Positions 11,301-23,300 of a stretch of 64,000 bases of DNA are shown piece after piece. How positions within the stretch are numbered: position 1 is the stretch's first letter; each line of letters begins with the position of its first letter. The notes beneath the pieces are model-generated. The model saw only the letters and a list, made by a program, of their open reading frames with translations. It made no database searches and was not told where the DNA came from. This DNA comes from Crotophaga sulcirostris (lineage: Eukaryota > Chordata > Aves > Cuculiformes > Crotophagidae): positions 85,441 through 149,440 of the forward strand of contig VYZB01000750.1 of NCBI GenBank assembly GCA_013397455.1, given 5' to 3'. A program made the translations under genes and the position numbers.

Positions 11301-14300
11301 GCCTGCAGGCACCCCCTGGATCCAGCGTCGGAGGTGCCTTGCTGCAGGTGTTCCATGTGGGACCTGGTGATGCACCCCATCCCTGTGTGCTCCCTGCGAT
11401 GCTCAGGGACACACTCCTGCCTTCCCCTGGCTCCTCTTGCCCTCCCGGCCAGGACAGCAGGGCTCCTGCCAGCAGTGGGGCTGCAGGGGGATTATATTTA
11501 GAAGAAAAGGAAGAGAGGTGGTGATAAGGAGGCCCCTGTTATCTCCCCGCGTGCCAAGCGGGACTGTGCCCGGGTCCCAGCTCCAGCGCTTCGGACCAGG
11601 GCGATGGTTTGGGAAGAAGCTGCAGGCGCGCAGGCGGGAGCCGGGAGAACAGCCCGGCATTGTCCCTCCCGGCCCTGGTGCAATTAACTGGAAAACAAGA
11701 CGAGGAAAAACAAGCCAAGAGCCTGCTGGCAGGGCAGTGCCTGGCTCCCGGGGCCAGCCTGCATCCGCACCCCCAGCCCGCCGGCTTTCGGCTGCCGGGA
11801 GCTGCACCACGCTCCGATCTGCCCTTCGGCTGCAACAGGTTGGAGCACCTTTCCTTGGAGCGTTCCGAGCAGCTTTGCCGGCCATCGGGACCACGGGACG
11901 GTGAGGACTTTGCTGGCACTGAGCTGCCACGCTGGTGGTTTCTCAGCTGGGAGCTCTAGGGGAGCGAAGCCTGGGCGAAGCAGCCGTTGGTGGGGTCTGC
12001 GGTGATGCCCCGGAGGAGGAATGGCCGATGCCCGCGCCCGGGACAGCGGGTGTAGGAAGTGGTGCGGTGGGAGGAGCTGCACTGAGAAGTCACCCACTCG
12101 CACCCGCTGGGGCCAAGGTTGGTGAGCGGGTGGTGACACCACAAGACCCTTCCCCAGGAGCCCAGAGGCAGCTGCTGCTTTGCTGGGACCCAGCGCTCGC
12201 CATCCCCAGCTCGAGCGATGGAGAGGCGGCATCTCTGCGGGGAGCGGAGGCGGCTGAGCAGCTGCCTGGTGTGCCGGATGTGCTGCATTGGTTCGTACCC
12301 ACTGCCCTCTCCTTTCAGCCTGCAGGCAGCCCCCACCATGCCCCGGCACTGTGCCATGGCTGGGGGATGGCTTAAGCTTTATCCATCCCAAATTAATACC
12401 AGGGTTGGGAAGGGACTCAACACTGTGGCTCTTGAGGGGTCGGGACAGGAAAGTTCCCTAAAAACACATGGGGGTGACGTGGCTTCCTACTGCAGGCAGT
12501 GGCTTGCGAGCACCGTGGCTCAGCCACATCATCCCAGGAAGCCGTGCCAAGGCCAGAGCCTGGTGGCGTGGGGAGTGAGTACGGAGCAGGGCGGAGGGGA
12601 GGTGTGGAAGGCTTCACTGGTGCCGTGCCGCGTGTTTTCCTGTGGTGATTTGGGTGGGGGAAGCCCTAGGGTGGAGAAGGAGGAGGGATGTGAGATGGTG
12701 CTTGCAAATCTGCGTGGATTGAGAGGTGGGGAGGTTTTACCGAGAACCTTTGGGGCTGTGGCTGCCAGGGTGGTGCAGGGACCCCCACCCAAAACAGGGG
12801 GATGTGGGGCCCTCTGGGCAGGATGCACAGTGCGGTTGGGGATGCTGCTTTTCTTCCTTTTGTGTATGGGTAGGTGGGGACTGACCAGGCCCCCACGCCC
12901 TACAGGACCCTCCAGTGGTGTAGCCTCATCTGTGCCCTTTCATTTCTCCTTGTTTACCTTTGTCTCATGGGATGTTGGTTTTACACTGAGAACTGGCACC
13001 GACTGCTCCTCTTTCCCCATCACTGCTCGGCATCACCACGAATCTCCCATCCCATAACCCTGTGGGGCTGCTGCTTCCCAGGGACTGGGACCCCCTTGGG
13101 ATGACACTCACATCTTCACCCTGCCCTACTGGTGTTCAGGGTTCCCAGTACCCTGCCAGGGCATCCTTGGCTGAACCACAGGATGGAAATAAACGTTAAA
13201 TCCTGACAATCCAATGAACCAAAAATACAGCGACAGAATAAGCTGCTAATGGCAGTGCCCAGCGGGGGCTGGGTACGGGGCGTCAGTGGGGTTTATGTAA
13301 TGCACTAACCCTTCCAGAACAGGGAAGGGCACAACCCCTCAGAGCAGGAGGACACCCTCCAATGTGGGGAGTCACCCCTCAAAGCAGGCAACATCCCCCT
13401 CCCTCCCTGCACTGCCTCCCGGGGCACAAGGAGGCATGGGGGACCCGGCCAGGCGGCACAATCTGAGGTCTCATTGGCTGCTGCCAGGTGCAGCTGTACC
13501 CCTCCCAATCACCCACGCTGCTTTGATTCCAATAACACCATTTCCCCCCAAAAAACAGCATATTTTGTCAAAGCTGTGCGGGTGCTCCTGCCTCCCTGCC
13601 TGAGCGAGATGCTGGAGCTGCGTGAGCGGTCCTGTCCCCTGCTAACCCGTGAATAAGCAGCCTCTGTTCCCTGCGCGGGCGCAGGATCCAACCGGCAGTC
13701 CTGGCACCCTCGGCGATTCCTCTGTCTCTTCCCCTCATTTCAAAGTCATTTGAGTTTCTGCATGAGAAACCCTGACCAAGGGCTGCCTTTCTCTTCTTTT
13801 GACAGATGAACGGGACAGAGTCCAAAAGAAAACCTTCACTAAATGGGTCAATAAACACTTGATGAAGGTAAGAGTCATGTATTTCATTGTAGAGCTGGTT
13901 ACATGACCGTCTGTCTGTCTGTTCTGGCTCAGGAACGCAGATAAATGCAATTTTATTTTTTTTTTGTTCTGGGGATTTTGACATTGCATTTGAGTGTTCA
14001 TACCCGTCTGCACTCAGCGAGGGCTGCGGTGGAAATGTGCCGGTGCCTTTGGAGGGCAGTGCAACCTCACCACGTAGCCCTTCTTACTGCATTTCCCTCC
14101 TCAGTGCCCAGTCCTGCTTTAACATGAGGACCTTGTGCTCGGGGCAGCCAGGGCACAGGGGGGGATCCTGGCAGGGGCTGCTCCCCCTCCAGCCCCAGCC
14201 ACAGCAAAGGGGCTGCTTTGTCTTTCGCGGGGTACATGGAGAGGAGCCCCAAAGGGTGTGAATGGTGGTGCCTGCAGCCAGGTGGGATCAACATCGCACC

Positions 14301-17300
14301 ACAAGATGCCTCCTGCTTGTCTTTGTTAATGCCACGTGTTTGTAATTAATTCTCCATTTGAAAACGAGTCATTGTTTCGGCATTTGGTGTCAGAGCTATG
14401 GTTTTCTACCCCCTTTGCAAACCTCTCTGTCAGATTTTGAGCTACTTTCTAGACCTTACAAAGGGGGGGGGAAAAAGGAAAATCTCAAGGCCGTGAGCTT
14501 GAGGCTGCTGGAGGAAAACACTGGAGGGGGGCTGTTCCCAGCTGAGGCAAACCCAGGGCTGGGTCTGGGGGTTGGGAGAAGAGCAGGCACAGGGACCACA
14601 CGACAGCAGCCACCTCCTCACACAAACCTCTGCTCCTGGGTGGAAGCTATGGGCCGTGGTCTGGGAGATGCTGTGAGGCAGCGTACACCATTAAACCACC
14701 GCATCCGAGCGAGCTTCCCCTGCTGCAGGGGTCCGAGGGCAATATTACGGGATGGCATGAGGAGGTGTGCAGACCCTAATTCTCTCCTCCTGGCTCTCCA
14801 CAGGTGCGCAAGCACATCAACGACCTCTACGAAGACTTGCGAGATGGCCACAACCTCATCTCCCTCCTGGAGGTGCTGTCGGGAGTGAAGCTGGTAAGTC
14901 CCCACGGTGAGCCGTGACGCTGCCTCCCAAGCCCCCTCTTGTCCTCCCCTGCTTCCCTCTGCTCTCAGCATCAGTCAGTTCTCATGCCATAGTTTTGTTT
15001 TCGAATGTCTGTCATTGTTTCTTTTATTATTATTATTTATTACTATTATTTTATGTATTTTCACTCAGACCTATGTTCCCCAGGCTGGTTCTCTAATACC
15101 ACCAAACCGTGTGATTTAAAGCCGCTGGATTACGGTGCCCTGGGCAGAGCCCTCGCTTTGTGAAGGCTGACACGCCTTCGTCTTCTAGATTTGGCTCCAT
15201 ATTTAAAATAACAGATAATAGTGGCGTTGACTAAATCTGTGTGACAGCATGCCCAGCAGTTCAGCTCAAATTTGAGACTCCTGCCCTGTGCTTGAGTGAT
15301 TTGGAGCAGTCTGGTGTGCAGACCTCTTCCTGCATCTCGAGCATCGTAGAGTTCCCCTCTCTCCTTCCTCCTCCTCAAACTGACACGCTTACTCAGTTCT
15401 TGGAAGATCCCAGTTGCTGCAACAGAGGAGCACAGCAGGAGTTATTTTGGTTTTCCCCTAAAATAGGATCTGGGGAAAGATCTCCTAACTCTTTCCATTA
15501 CCCTCAGAGCTGCCAAGTCAGTTTTTGTGGGGGCTGAAAAGTTGGATCGAGCTACTTGTGATCCAGACAGCTTCCTTCTCTGCACTTTGGCTTCCAAAAC
15601 TGGGAGGGGATTTCCATTCTGGAGCCTGGGGTGTGTGGAGATCCAGCTGCCCTCGTCCTTGCCCTTTCTTTGTTCATTTCACCCGGGTGTTGCATTTTGG
15701 TTTCCATTCTGTCTCCCTGTTGTGTCACCCTCCCGTCGCCACCGTCCCTCCCATCCTCATTAGCAAATAGAGCCGCCAGTGCAGAGGAGCCTTCGCCTGG
15801 TGAGAGCACCGGCCTGGTGCCGTGCAAGCAGCGAAGAGCGTGAGGAGGAAGATGATGATGATGAAGAAGTAGGTTGAGTTAGCCCCGGCCGCAGCGTAAC
15901 TATGGCAGACACTGCAGTGCTGTCAGATAGTCCAGTGCAGCCCAGTGGGCTCCCACCTTCCCCTCTTTTCAGCTGTTTGTGATAAAACTCACCCAGCTCA
16001 CCTAGGGCGAGCGCCCTGAGTGAGGGTCTGTGGAGAGGGGGCTGTAGGAGCAGAGAGGCAGCTGATGCTGCAGTCCTGGTTCCTGGGCTGCACTCAGGTT
16101 AACTGGATTATCTGGGCGTGCATTGCAGTGTCGGCTGCAGACGGGGCACAGCACCACCCGGAGTGACCGCATGTGTCCCACCACGAGGCGGGAGGGGACA
16201 GGGGTGGCTGCTCACCTCACGCTGCATGGATGGGCTCTGGGCCCGGGCACCTTCCCAGGGGGCTGGTGCCAGCATGGGGTCATAGAATCATGCGGTTGGA
16301 AAAGACCTTTGAGATCATCGAGTCCAACCCTACCTGTCTAATTACTAAACCCTGTCACTGAGGAACTCATCTACCTGTCTTTAAACACCTTCAGGGATGG
16401 TGACTCAACCACCTCCCTGGGCAACCTGTTCCAGTACCTGACCACCCTTTCAGTGAAGAAATCTCCTAATGTCTAGTGTGAACCTCCCTTGGTGGGAGCG
16501 GATCTTCCTCTGCTTTCCCCTGGACAGGTTGGACTCTTCCTGCTTGAGGAAATCTCTCTTTGCTGAGCCCTCTTCCCAGCTCATCTGACTATCCATGGGG
16601 TGGGTGAGATCCTACCCTGGGATCTTGGAGGCTGAGCTGGTCCTGTCCACTGCCAGCAGCCATGCAGTGCACGGCTCAGAGTCTGGACACATACCCTAGA
16701 GGTCTCAGAAGAGGTTGAGATCTCAGGCTTTTCCCACCTCCATGCCCCACCGAGAGCTTTTTGCCCTCTCTCAGCAGGATTGTGCATAGCGATGTTTTTA
16801 TTTGACTCCAGAACAAGAAGGCAGAGCAGGGTGTGTGGATGCACGGGGGTCACAGCAGCACGCTGAGCCTCGGGTGCTGCCATGGGCAGCTCCTGCGGGC
16901 ATGCGGGGAGCAGCTCTGCATGTGGGGGGCTGCCAACCCGGCCCTGCAAGCCTGGCCTGAAGCTGCTCCCTCTCTCTTGCAGCCGCGTGAGAAGGGGCGG
17001 ATGCGTTTCCACCGGCTGCAGAACGTGCAGATCGCCCTGGATTTCCTGAAGCAGCGACAGGTAAGGGCTGACCGATTTAGACTCATCCAGAAGCAGAGCT
17101 GAGTGGTTTGTGGTTCTTTGTTCTGGCCTGGGCTTGGAAAGGGCATCACGAAGCAACATCTGCCTGTGCCAGGGTTTGCCCATCCCCATGGTGCTGATGC
17201 TGGGTGAGGATGGCTGTGGAGGGACTTCCCCGCGTAGGTGTTGTGTGCTCTGGGAACCACTCATGCGGCACAAAAATGAGTATCAAAATGAGGGACCAGG

Positions 17301-20300
17301 CTCCATTTCTGGGAAGGGGTTTGCAAATGTCATGGACAGTCACTTCCCTTAAGGCAGATCCTGGCAGCAGGGCTGGGGAGCTGCAGCATGTCCCACCAGC
17401 TTTGGGGGAGGTGATGGGGCAGCTGGCTCCTTCTCAGCCCCACGCAGCCACAGTCTTGGTGCTGGCACAGCCAGATGCTTCTTTGTGTGGCCTCACCCCT
17501 CTGGATGGCAGCATGGTCCTTCCGTGCTGCTGCTGGGCAGCAAGCACCCTTTGGCTTTCAGAGGACAAACTCCCTCCACCACGCTTTGGGGAGGTGCTGG
17601 ACCCACAACGCCTGTGCAGCTGGAAGAGACCAGGCATCCTCTGCACCCCTGGGCAGATCCTGCCTGGAGACATGGGGTGCATCCCAAGACTTGCTGGCTC
17701 CACAGGTGAAACCCCCGCAGCCCCGAGGCTGGGTGTCCGGTTCCACCTGTTGGGTCAGGTCTCCCTGCCTCGATGCTCCGATACGCCGCCGAGATGATGA
17801 TAAATCGAGATGATGATAAATCGTACGGCTTCGTGCTGAGCAGAGATTTTTCTCTCTCTGCTGGCCTGAGGGCATTGAATAAATTTGCACACATGCCCTG
17901 CTCCAGGGAGGGCGAGCCACTCCCAGCCCCTCCACCTCACTCCTCCTTTGATGGAGACATTTTGCCAGCGGCTCCTGGCAGCTTGTTTCTCTCCTTGGAT
18001 GGAACAGCTCTTCCTTTTGAAGCTGATGGGCTGGTGACTTGCTGGGATGTCTCAGCCTGGATGCTCCTGCTAGAGATTGTGGGATCCCATTGAGAGCTGA
18101 GGAGCGGGGACACCCCTGTGGGTGCTGGGGGACAAGAGCCCAAAGCACGCGGCAGCTCCCAGGAAGGGGGCTGCAAGGAGAAGGGAGCAGCAGCTGGGCA
18201 GCACCGCATCTGCTGGATGTTCCAAGGCTGGTTCTCCCAGTCCACAGGCATCACCACAGGGTTCAGGGGCTGCCCCTGTGTTTCAGTTGCCCCTAGAGCA
18301 GGGCAGCTGGGAGGGAGCAGCTCTGGCACTGCTTGGGCCGGGGTTGGCGGGGGCTGGAACCGCAGCCAAGGCAACGCTGGTGTTTCTGCCTTCGTTAGGG
18401 CCAATTGGGCAGCAGCTTGGTTCTGGCTGAGGAGGGAGTTAATAAAGCTTGGCCATCCTCCTTTAACCACGCACTGCAGTCTGTAGCTGTTAAATTATGC
18501 ACCAGTCCTCCGGGCGTCGGGGACAGGCGCTTCTCCATGGGAGCCAAAATAAAGCCGTTAAGTGCTGGGAAGGCACTTCTGGATGGAGAGAGCTGGAGAG
18601 AGGAAAAATCCTCCCATCCCCACTGCCTGAGCAGGGGCACAGGGTGCCCTTCCTGCCTTTTTAGGAAACACAGGGGGCTCATCTCTCTTCTCCCCTCTGG
18701 AGTGCTGGGAGTCCTCTGACCCTGTTGCTTCTCTTTCAGGTGAAGCTGGTGAACATTCGCAATGATGACATCACGGATGGCAACCCCAAGCTCACGCTGG
18801 GGCTCATCTGGACGATCATCCTCCACTTCCAGGTAGGCCACAAGAGTTCCTTGCTGAAGGACACGGGGTGGACGGCGGGAGCGCTGGCATCCATGACTCC
18901 ACGTGTTTCGTGGTGGTGCCAGCACGTGGATTGGTGAGAAGGATCAACACACATCGCGGTGTCATGGAGATCGGTGTCAGAGAATAGCAATGCCCTTTTC
19001 TCATCATTTACATAACGAAATCGTTAATGATGGGCTGTGTGCGGTGCCTCCCGGGTGGCACCAGGGCTGTTGGCAGGAGCTGTTTGCTCAGCTGAAGTCT
19101 CTCGAGGAGAAGAGCAGATTTGGAGGCGGCTGTGGGGGGGCCAGGCTGAACCCCCACCCACACAGGGTGTCATCCCGAGGTGCTGCCAGCCCTTAGGGTG
19201 GTTGGCACAGCCGTGGGATCTTTTGTTGAGATGGAAGATGTCAGCTCTGTGACAGCGGTTCAGGTCAGGGTTGGGAGGAGCAATCTGACTCAGCTGGAGT
19301 GCTGGGAAGTGCACTCAGGACCATCTCCAGCGATTGTGTGCTAAGGATGCTCTTGGACAGCTGTGTCTTGGGTCTTTAGTGGCCTCAGGTTAACCGGTTG
19401 TAGCTTTGATGTTCTCAAGGGGATGATGTGTGGTCCCTAAAGCCACCAGTGCATTGACACACGGGGTGCTCAGTGGTGCTGCTGCCAGCAGCTCGTTAGC
19501 GATGCGTTGTGAGTTCTGGGGCCATCTCTACCGCAGGACCAAGCCCTGAGAGCTGCTGTGGCCAGGCTTCCTGTATATCCTTGCTGGCATCTCCCAGATG
19601 AGGCTGGCACTGGCTGTGGGACCTCGTGAGGAAGCATTTTTGGTTTGGAGAATGAGTGGGCAGCGCCGCAGGGAGCTGCTGCCTCAGCTGGACCACACAT
19701 GTGCCCCTGGGCGAGCCCTCCGACCTGTGCTTCCCAGGCACAGACTTTTTGGGGGTGCGTGGGGATACATTGGGTACAAGGCTGCTGACGGGGCAGGTTT
19801 GGCGCTGGGCAGCAGCCGGGTCGAGCAGGGTCTGGATGCTGATGAGTCACTGTCTCCTCCCATGGGGCCCTGACTGGTGGCATCGTGTCCTCTCGATGCC
19901 CTGGCTGGTGGTATCGTGTCCTCTCAGTGGCCCTACCCTAGTCCATGCTTTGCTGCCAGGGCCCAGAGAGCTTCCAAGTCCCTCTGCATCCCACTGGGAG
20001 GGGACGTGGCCACCCTGCTGTGGGGGACAGCGAGGATGCTGAGGGGGCCCCAGGGAGCGGGGCTGGTACCAGCGAGCCTGCGTGTTCTCGCCTGCGCTAA
20101 TGGGATTCTTTCTGGGGTTGTAACTCTATTGTGAACCTCTTAATCCCCCCGCGTCCCAGTGCCGCTGCTGGGGACAGGCAGCTGGGAGAGCCCCAGGGGG
20201 AGGCATGGGATGGGCTGGTACTGGTGTGGAGCCCGGGCATTGCCAGGAGCTGGAATGGTGAAGGTGTAGGGCTGCACCCGGTGCCCTGGGAGCTCTTGGG

Positions 20301-23300
20301 GTCACTGGGTCCTTTGCTCCTCTCCTGGGCTGCTCCTTGCTGAGCGTTTCTCCCCTCCTAGCCCTGCTCACTGGGGCGGAGTTCAGTCCCCCCAGCTTTA
20401 TGCCTGCTGCTCCCCATTTTCTGTCTCACCCCTGCTTTTGGAGGGTGTTGCCCTGCTCTGGTCCCTCTGAGCTGGTGAGTGGAGCTGGGATGCTGCACGC
20501 TCCTCAAACCCCTGCCCTGGGCGGTGTTTGGGGCAGGAGCTGCACGGGAGAGGCAGGAGCTGCACGGGAGAGGCAGGAGCTGCACGGGAGAGGCAGGAGC
20601 TGCTTGAGAGAAGCAGGAGCTGCATGGGAGAAGCAGGGCGTGGGGCTGGATGGGATGGGAGCACCGGGAGCCCCAGTGCTGCCGAAGCCTTTTGGGACCC
20701 CCTGCCTGTGGCTCCTGCAGCAATGCTGGGTCCCCAGGGCACCTTGGGCTGCCCCTCCGTGCTCAGAGCTGGGCGAGCCTGGCAGGGGGGTGGGCACACG
20801 AACCAACCTCTTGGGGCTCTCAATGTTTAAGGATTAAGGAGGAAACCTCTGGAATTGGAGAGAAACCCCAGAGCGGGAGCCGGCGCGGCTCCCCATCCCT
20901 GTCACTGTGCGTGCAGAGCCGCTCTGACTCCTCCCTGCTTTTTTTTTTTTTTTTTTTTTCCCTTTTCTCTCCCTCCCCTTCCTTTATGCTACCTTTGCCT
21001 GGGTTTTGTGGGTTTGATCCCCCCTCCCCAGCCGCTCCCCTCCCGGCTCCGCTGCCTGGTTCCTGCTCCCTGTTTGTGTTGGCGAGGGCCGTGCTCCAAT
21101 TACCTCATATTTGGAGAGAAGGACGCCGCAGCCAATCCCCGCTCCCTCTGCTTTTAGGTCAAGTGATTTCTGAACTGCAGTGAGATGCTTTGAATTTGTC
21201 TTCTCGCAGAGCCCAGGCTGTAAGATGGCTGTCTGGAGCAGCGGCGGCGGCGGCAGGGTTGGCGGGAGGCAGCGGTGGCGAGCGGCAGCCCGCGGCACGG
21301 CGTGCGGCTGAGCCGATGAAGCCCCGCTCGGGATTTATTGGGGAGCCGGCGACTCGCTCAGCTCCGTTCCTGCTGGCTCTGGGGAGGAGGAGATGGGGAA
21401 TTCTCTGGGCTGCGTTAAAGAGCAGAAGGAGAAAGCTGCCGGAAAGGCCCCCCTGTCTCCCAAAAAAAGGGTCCGTTTTAAACGGAGGCGGAGGGGGAAA
21501 AGGAGAGCGATGATGCCCGAAGCAGCCCCACAGGAGGAGCCCCCAGCCCTGGAGGGCACTGAGGATGAGGAGGTGCTGAAGTCCAAGGCAGCGCCCCGGC
21601 AGGAGGGGGGAGAGGAGCCCACCAGGAGCTGGCATCGCATGGGGGACCCCAACACGGCATCGCTGCAGCCCGGGCTCATCGTGCAGGTGAAGGAGCGGTT
21701 TCAGGGCGAGGTGCAGAGAGCTCGCCTGGTGCTGGAGCCGTGGCGGCCGGCGGCAGGGAGGGATGTCCTGGAGGAAGGCACCACCGTCATCGCCCGCTTG
21801 CTGGAGAACCCGGCCGAGAAGGACTGCGAGAAGGCGGTGAGCCAGCTGGTCGAGCTGCAGCGGAGCGGAGCGGGCAACCGCCGGGCAGTGCTGCTGCCCC
21901 TGCGTGGGGGCACCGATGGCCGTGCCGAGGGGCTCCTGTCCCCGGCGAGCACTGTGTCCAGCAAGGAACCAGCAAAGAACCGGGAGCCAGGGGCCAGCAG
22001 CACCCTGGATGCCTGGAGGAAAGGAGACAGACACGATCCCAGCTCCAGCGCCGCATGGATCTGCTCCTCCACAGCAGAGCCGGGCACCGTTTCGGAACTG
22101 TCTACACCGTCCCCCATGGTGGACCAGCTGGAAAACCCCAGTGTGGGGAGAACCTCAGGGCTGCCGTCATCTCAGGCTGGGGATGGAGATGGTCATGCTC
22201 TGCTGGCCTCCCGCAGCCCGTCCTCCTTCAGCGGGCGCAGCGGTGGCGCGGCCAGGAGCTCCTCGGGCTACGGCAGCGACCCGGTGCACCGGCCAGCCAG
22301 GGGTACTGGAGTTGGTGGGACCATGGCATCACCCTCTGAAGGTGGTGGCAGACTTGCTGCGGAGGGACAGGCTTGGAGTAGGAACTCAGGGAGAGCTGGA
22401 AGTATGGTCAGTGTCTGTGTGTGCCCTCACCCTCTTTCTGGAATAGGGTGGGGGACCTGATCAGTGGATCCCAGCTCATGGTGTCCCCCGGGGATGGTCA
22501 TCCTGGTGAGGTGCAACCTCGTGCTGCCTGCAGATGGGAGGACTGTGTTGCTGAAAGCTCCTAGAGCTTTTTTCCGTACAAGCATCTCTGCCAGGAAAGC
22601 ATCCCCTGGGGACCAGCCACCCCATCCTCTGCTCCTGGCACAGGTGGTGGGGAGCGGGTCTTGCTGGAGCCGGTGGGTGTGCCCGGTGCTCACATAGGCT
22701 CTCGGTGCCGTTGCGTTTGCTGTTGGCAGTGGTGGCACATGTGCCCACAGGGCTGCCGGGTCGGGTGTGAGTTCGGGGTGTCCCCTTCGTGCTGCCAGCA
22801 CTCAGATCCCAGGCGGGCGGCAGTGGGTGAACGTGGATGTGTGTGGGTTCTGTCTGCTCTGAGAGGAAGAGAGGGATGGTGCGGTGTTTTGGAGCCCATT
22901 GTTGCGGTTTGGAAGTCGCTCTTTGGGGTGACAGGGTGGGCTGAAGGCGTCCTTGGGTTTGGTGAGCTCTGCATACCCCAGGATGAGTATGTGGTTGGAG
23001 GGGCAGGAACAGGGCTGTGGCCTCCGGTGCCTTTGCTGGGTTGGGACCAGTGTCACAGCCCCCCTCTGGCCTTCAGCCTCCCACCACTGGTTGCTTGATG
23101 CGTGAGGTTGGCATTGGAAGGGTCTGGAAGGGGTTGGCTTTGGGTCCTGTGAGTTTCTGTGCTCTCTTCTTGCTGGTGCCTCCCTAAATCTTTGTCCTGA
23201 CAGAGACATGTGAAGAAAGAAGGGTGGAGCTGGTGCCGCATCCCGCACCTCCGTAAGCGCATCTCTAGGAGGGTCTCCTGCATGGATGCCCTCAGGGAAG

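Larger units (their letters stand above)
18833..21392. other. Intron 4, 5' part, with upstream region of the internal promoter
   Basis: Holds a 20-nt tandem repeat (20533-20632), a T-run (about 20940-20960) and, in its last 250 nt, the CpG-rich probable promoter and leader of the MGNSLGC isoform. Confidence 0.6.

Noticed and set aside
11585..11900. Open frame ending at a phase-1 donor GACG|GTGAGG that could join exon 1
   Set aside because: No ATG lies in that frame, and the peptide looks like translated GC-rich leader sequence. It could at most be an untranslated first exon.
12218..12290. ATG-initiated [12 protein letters not shown]... with phase-1 end
   Set aside because: The only phase-compatible boundary is ATTG|GTTCGT, a poor donor, and the cysteine-rich reading resembles no known spectraplakin N-terminus.
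15846..15880. Acidic [12 protein letters not shown] reading just after the microexon
   Set aside because: It begins after the microexon donor, lacks an acceptor of its own and runs into a stop; a GAA/GAT repeat explains it.
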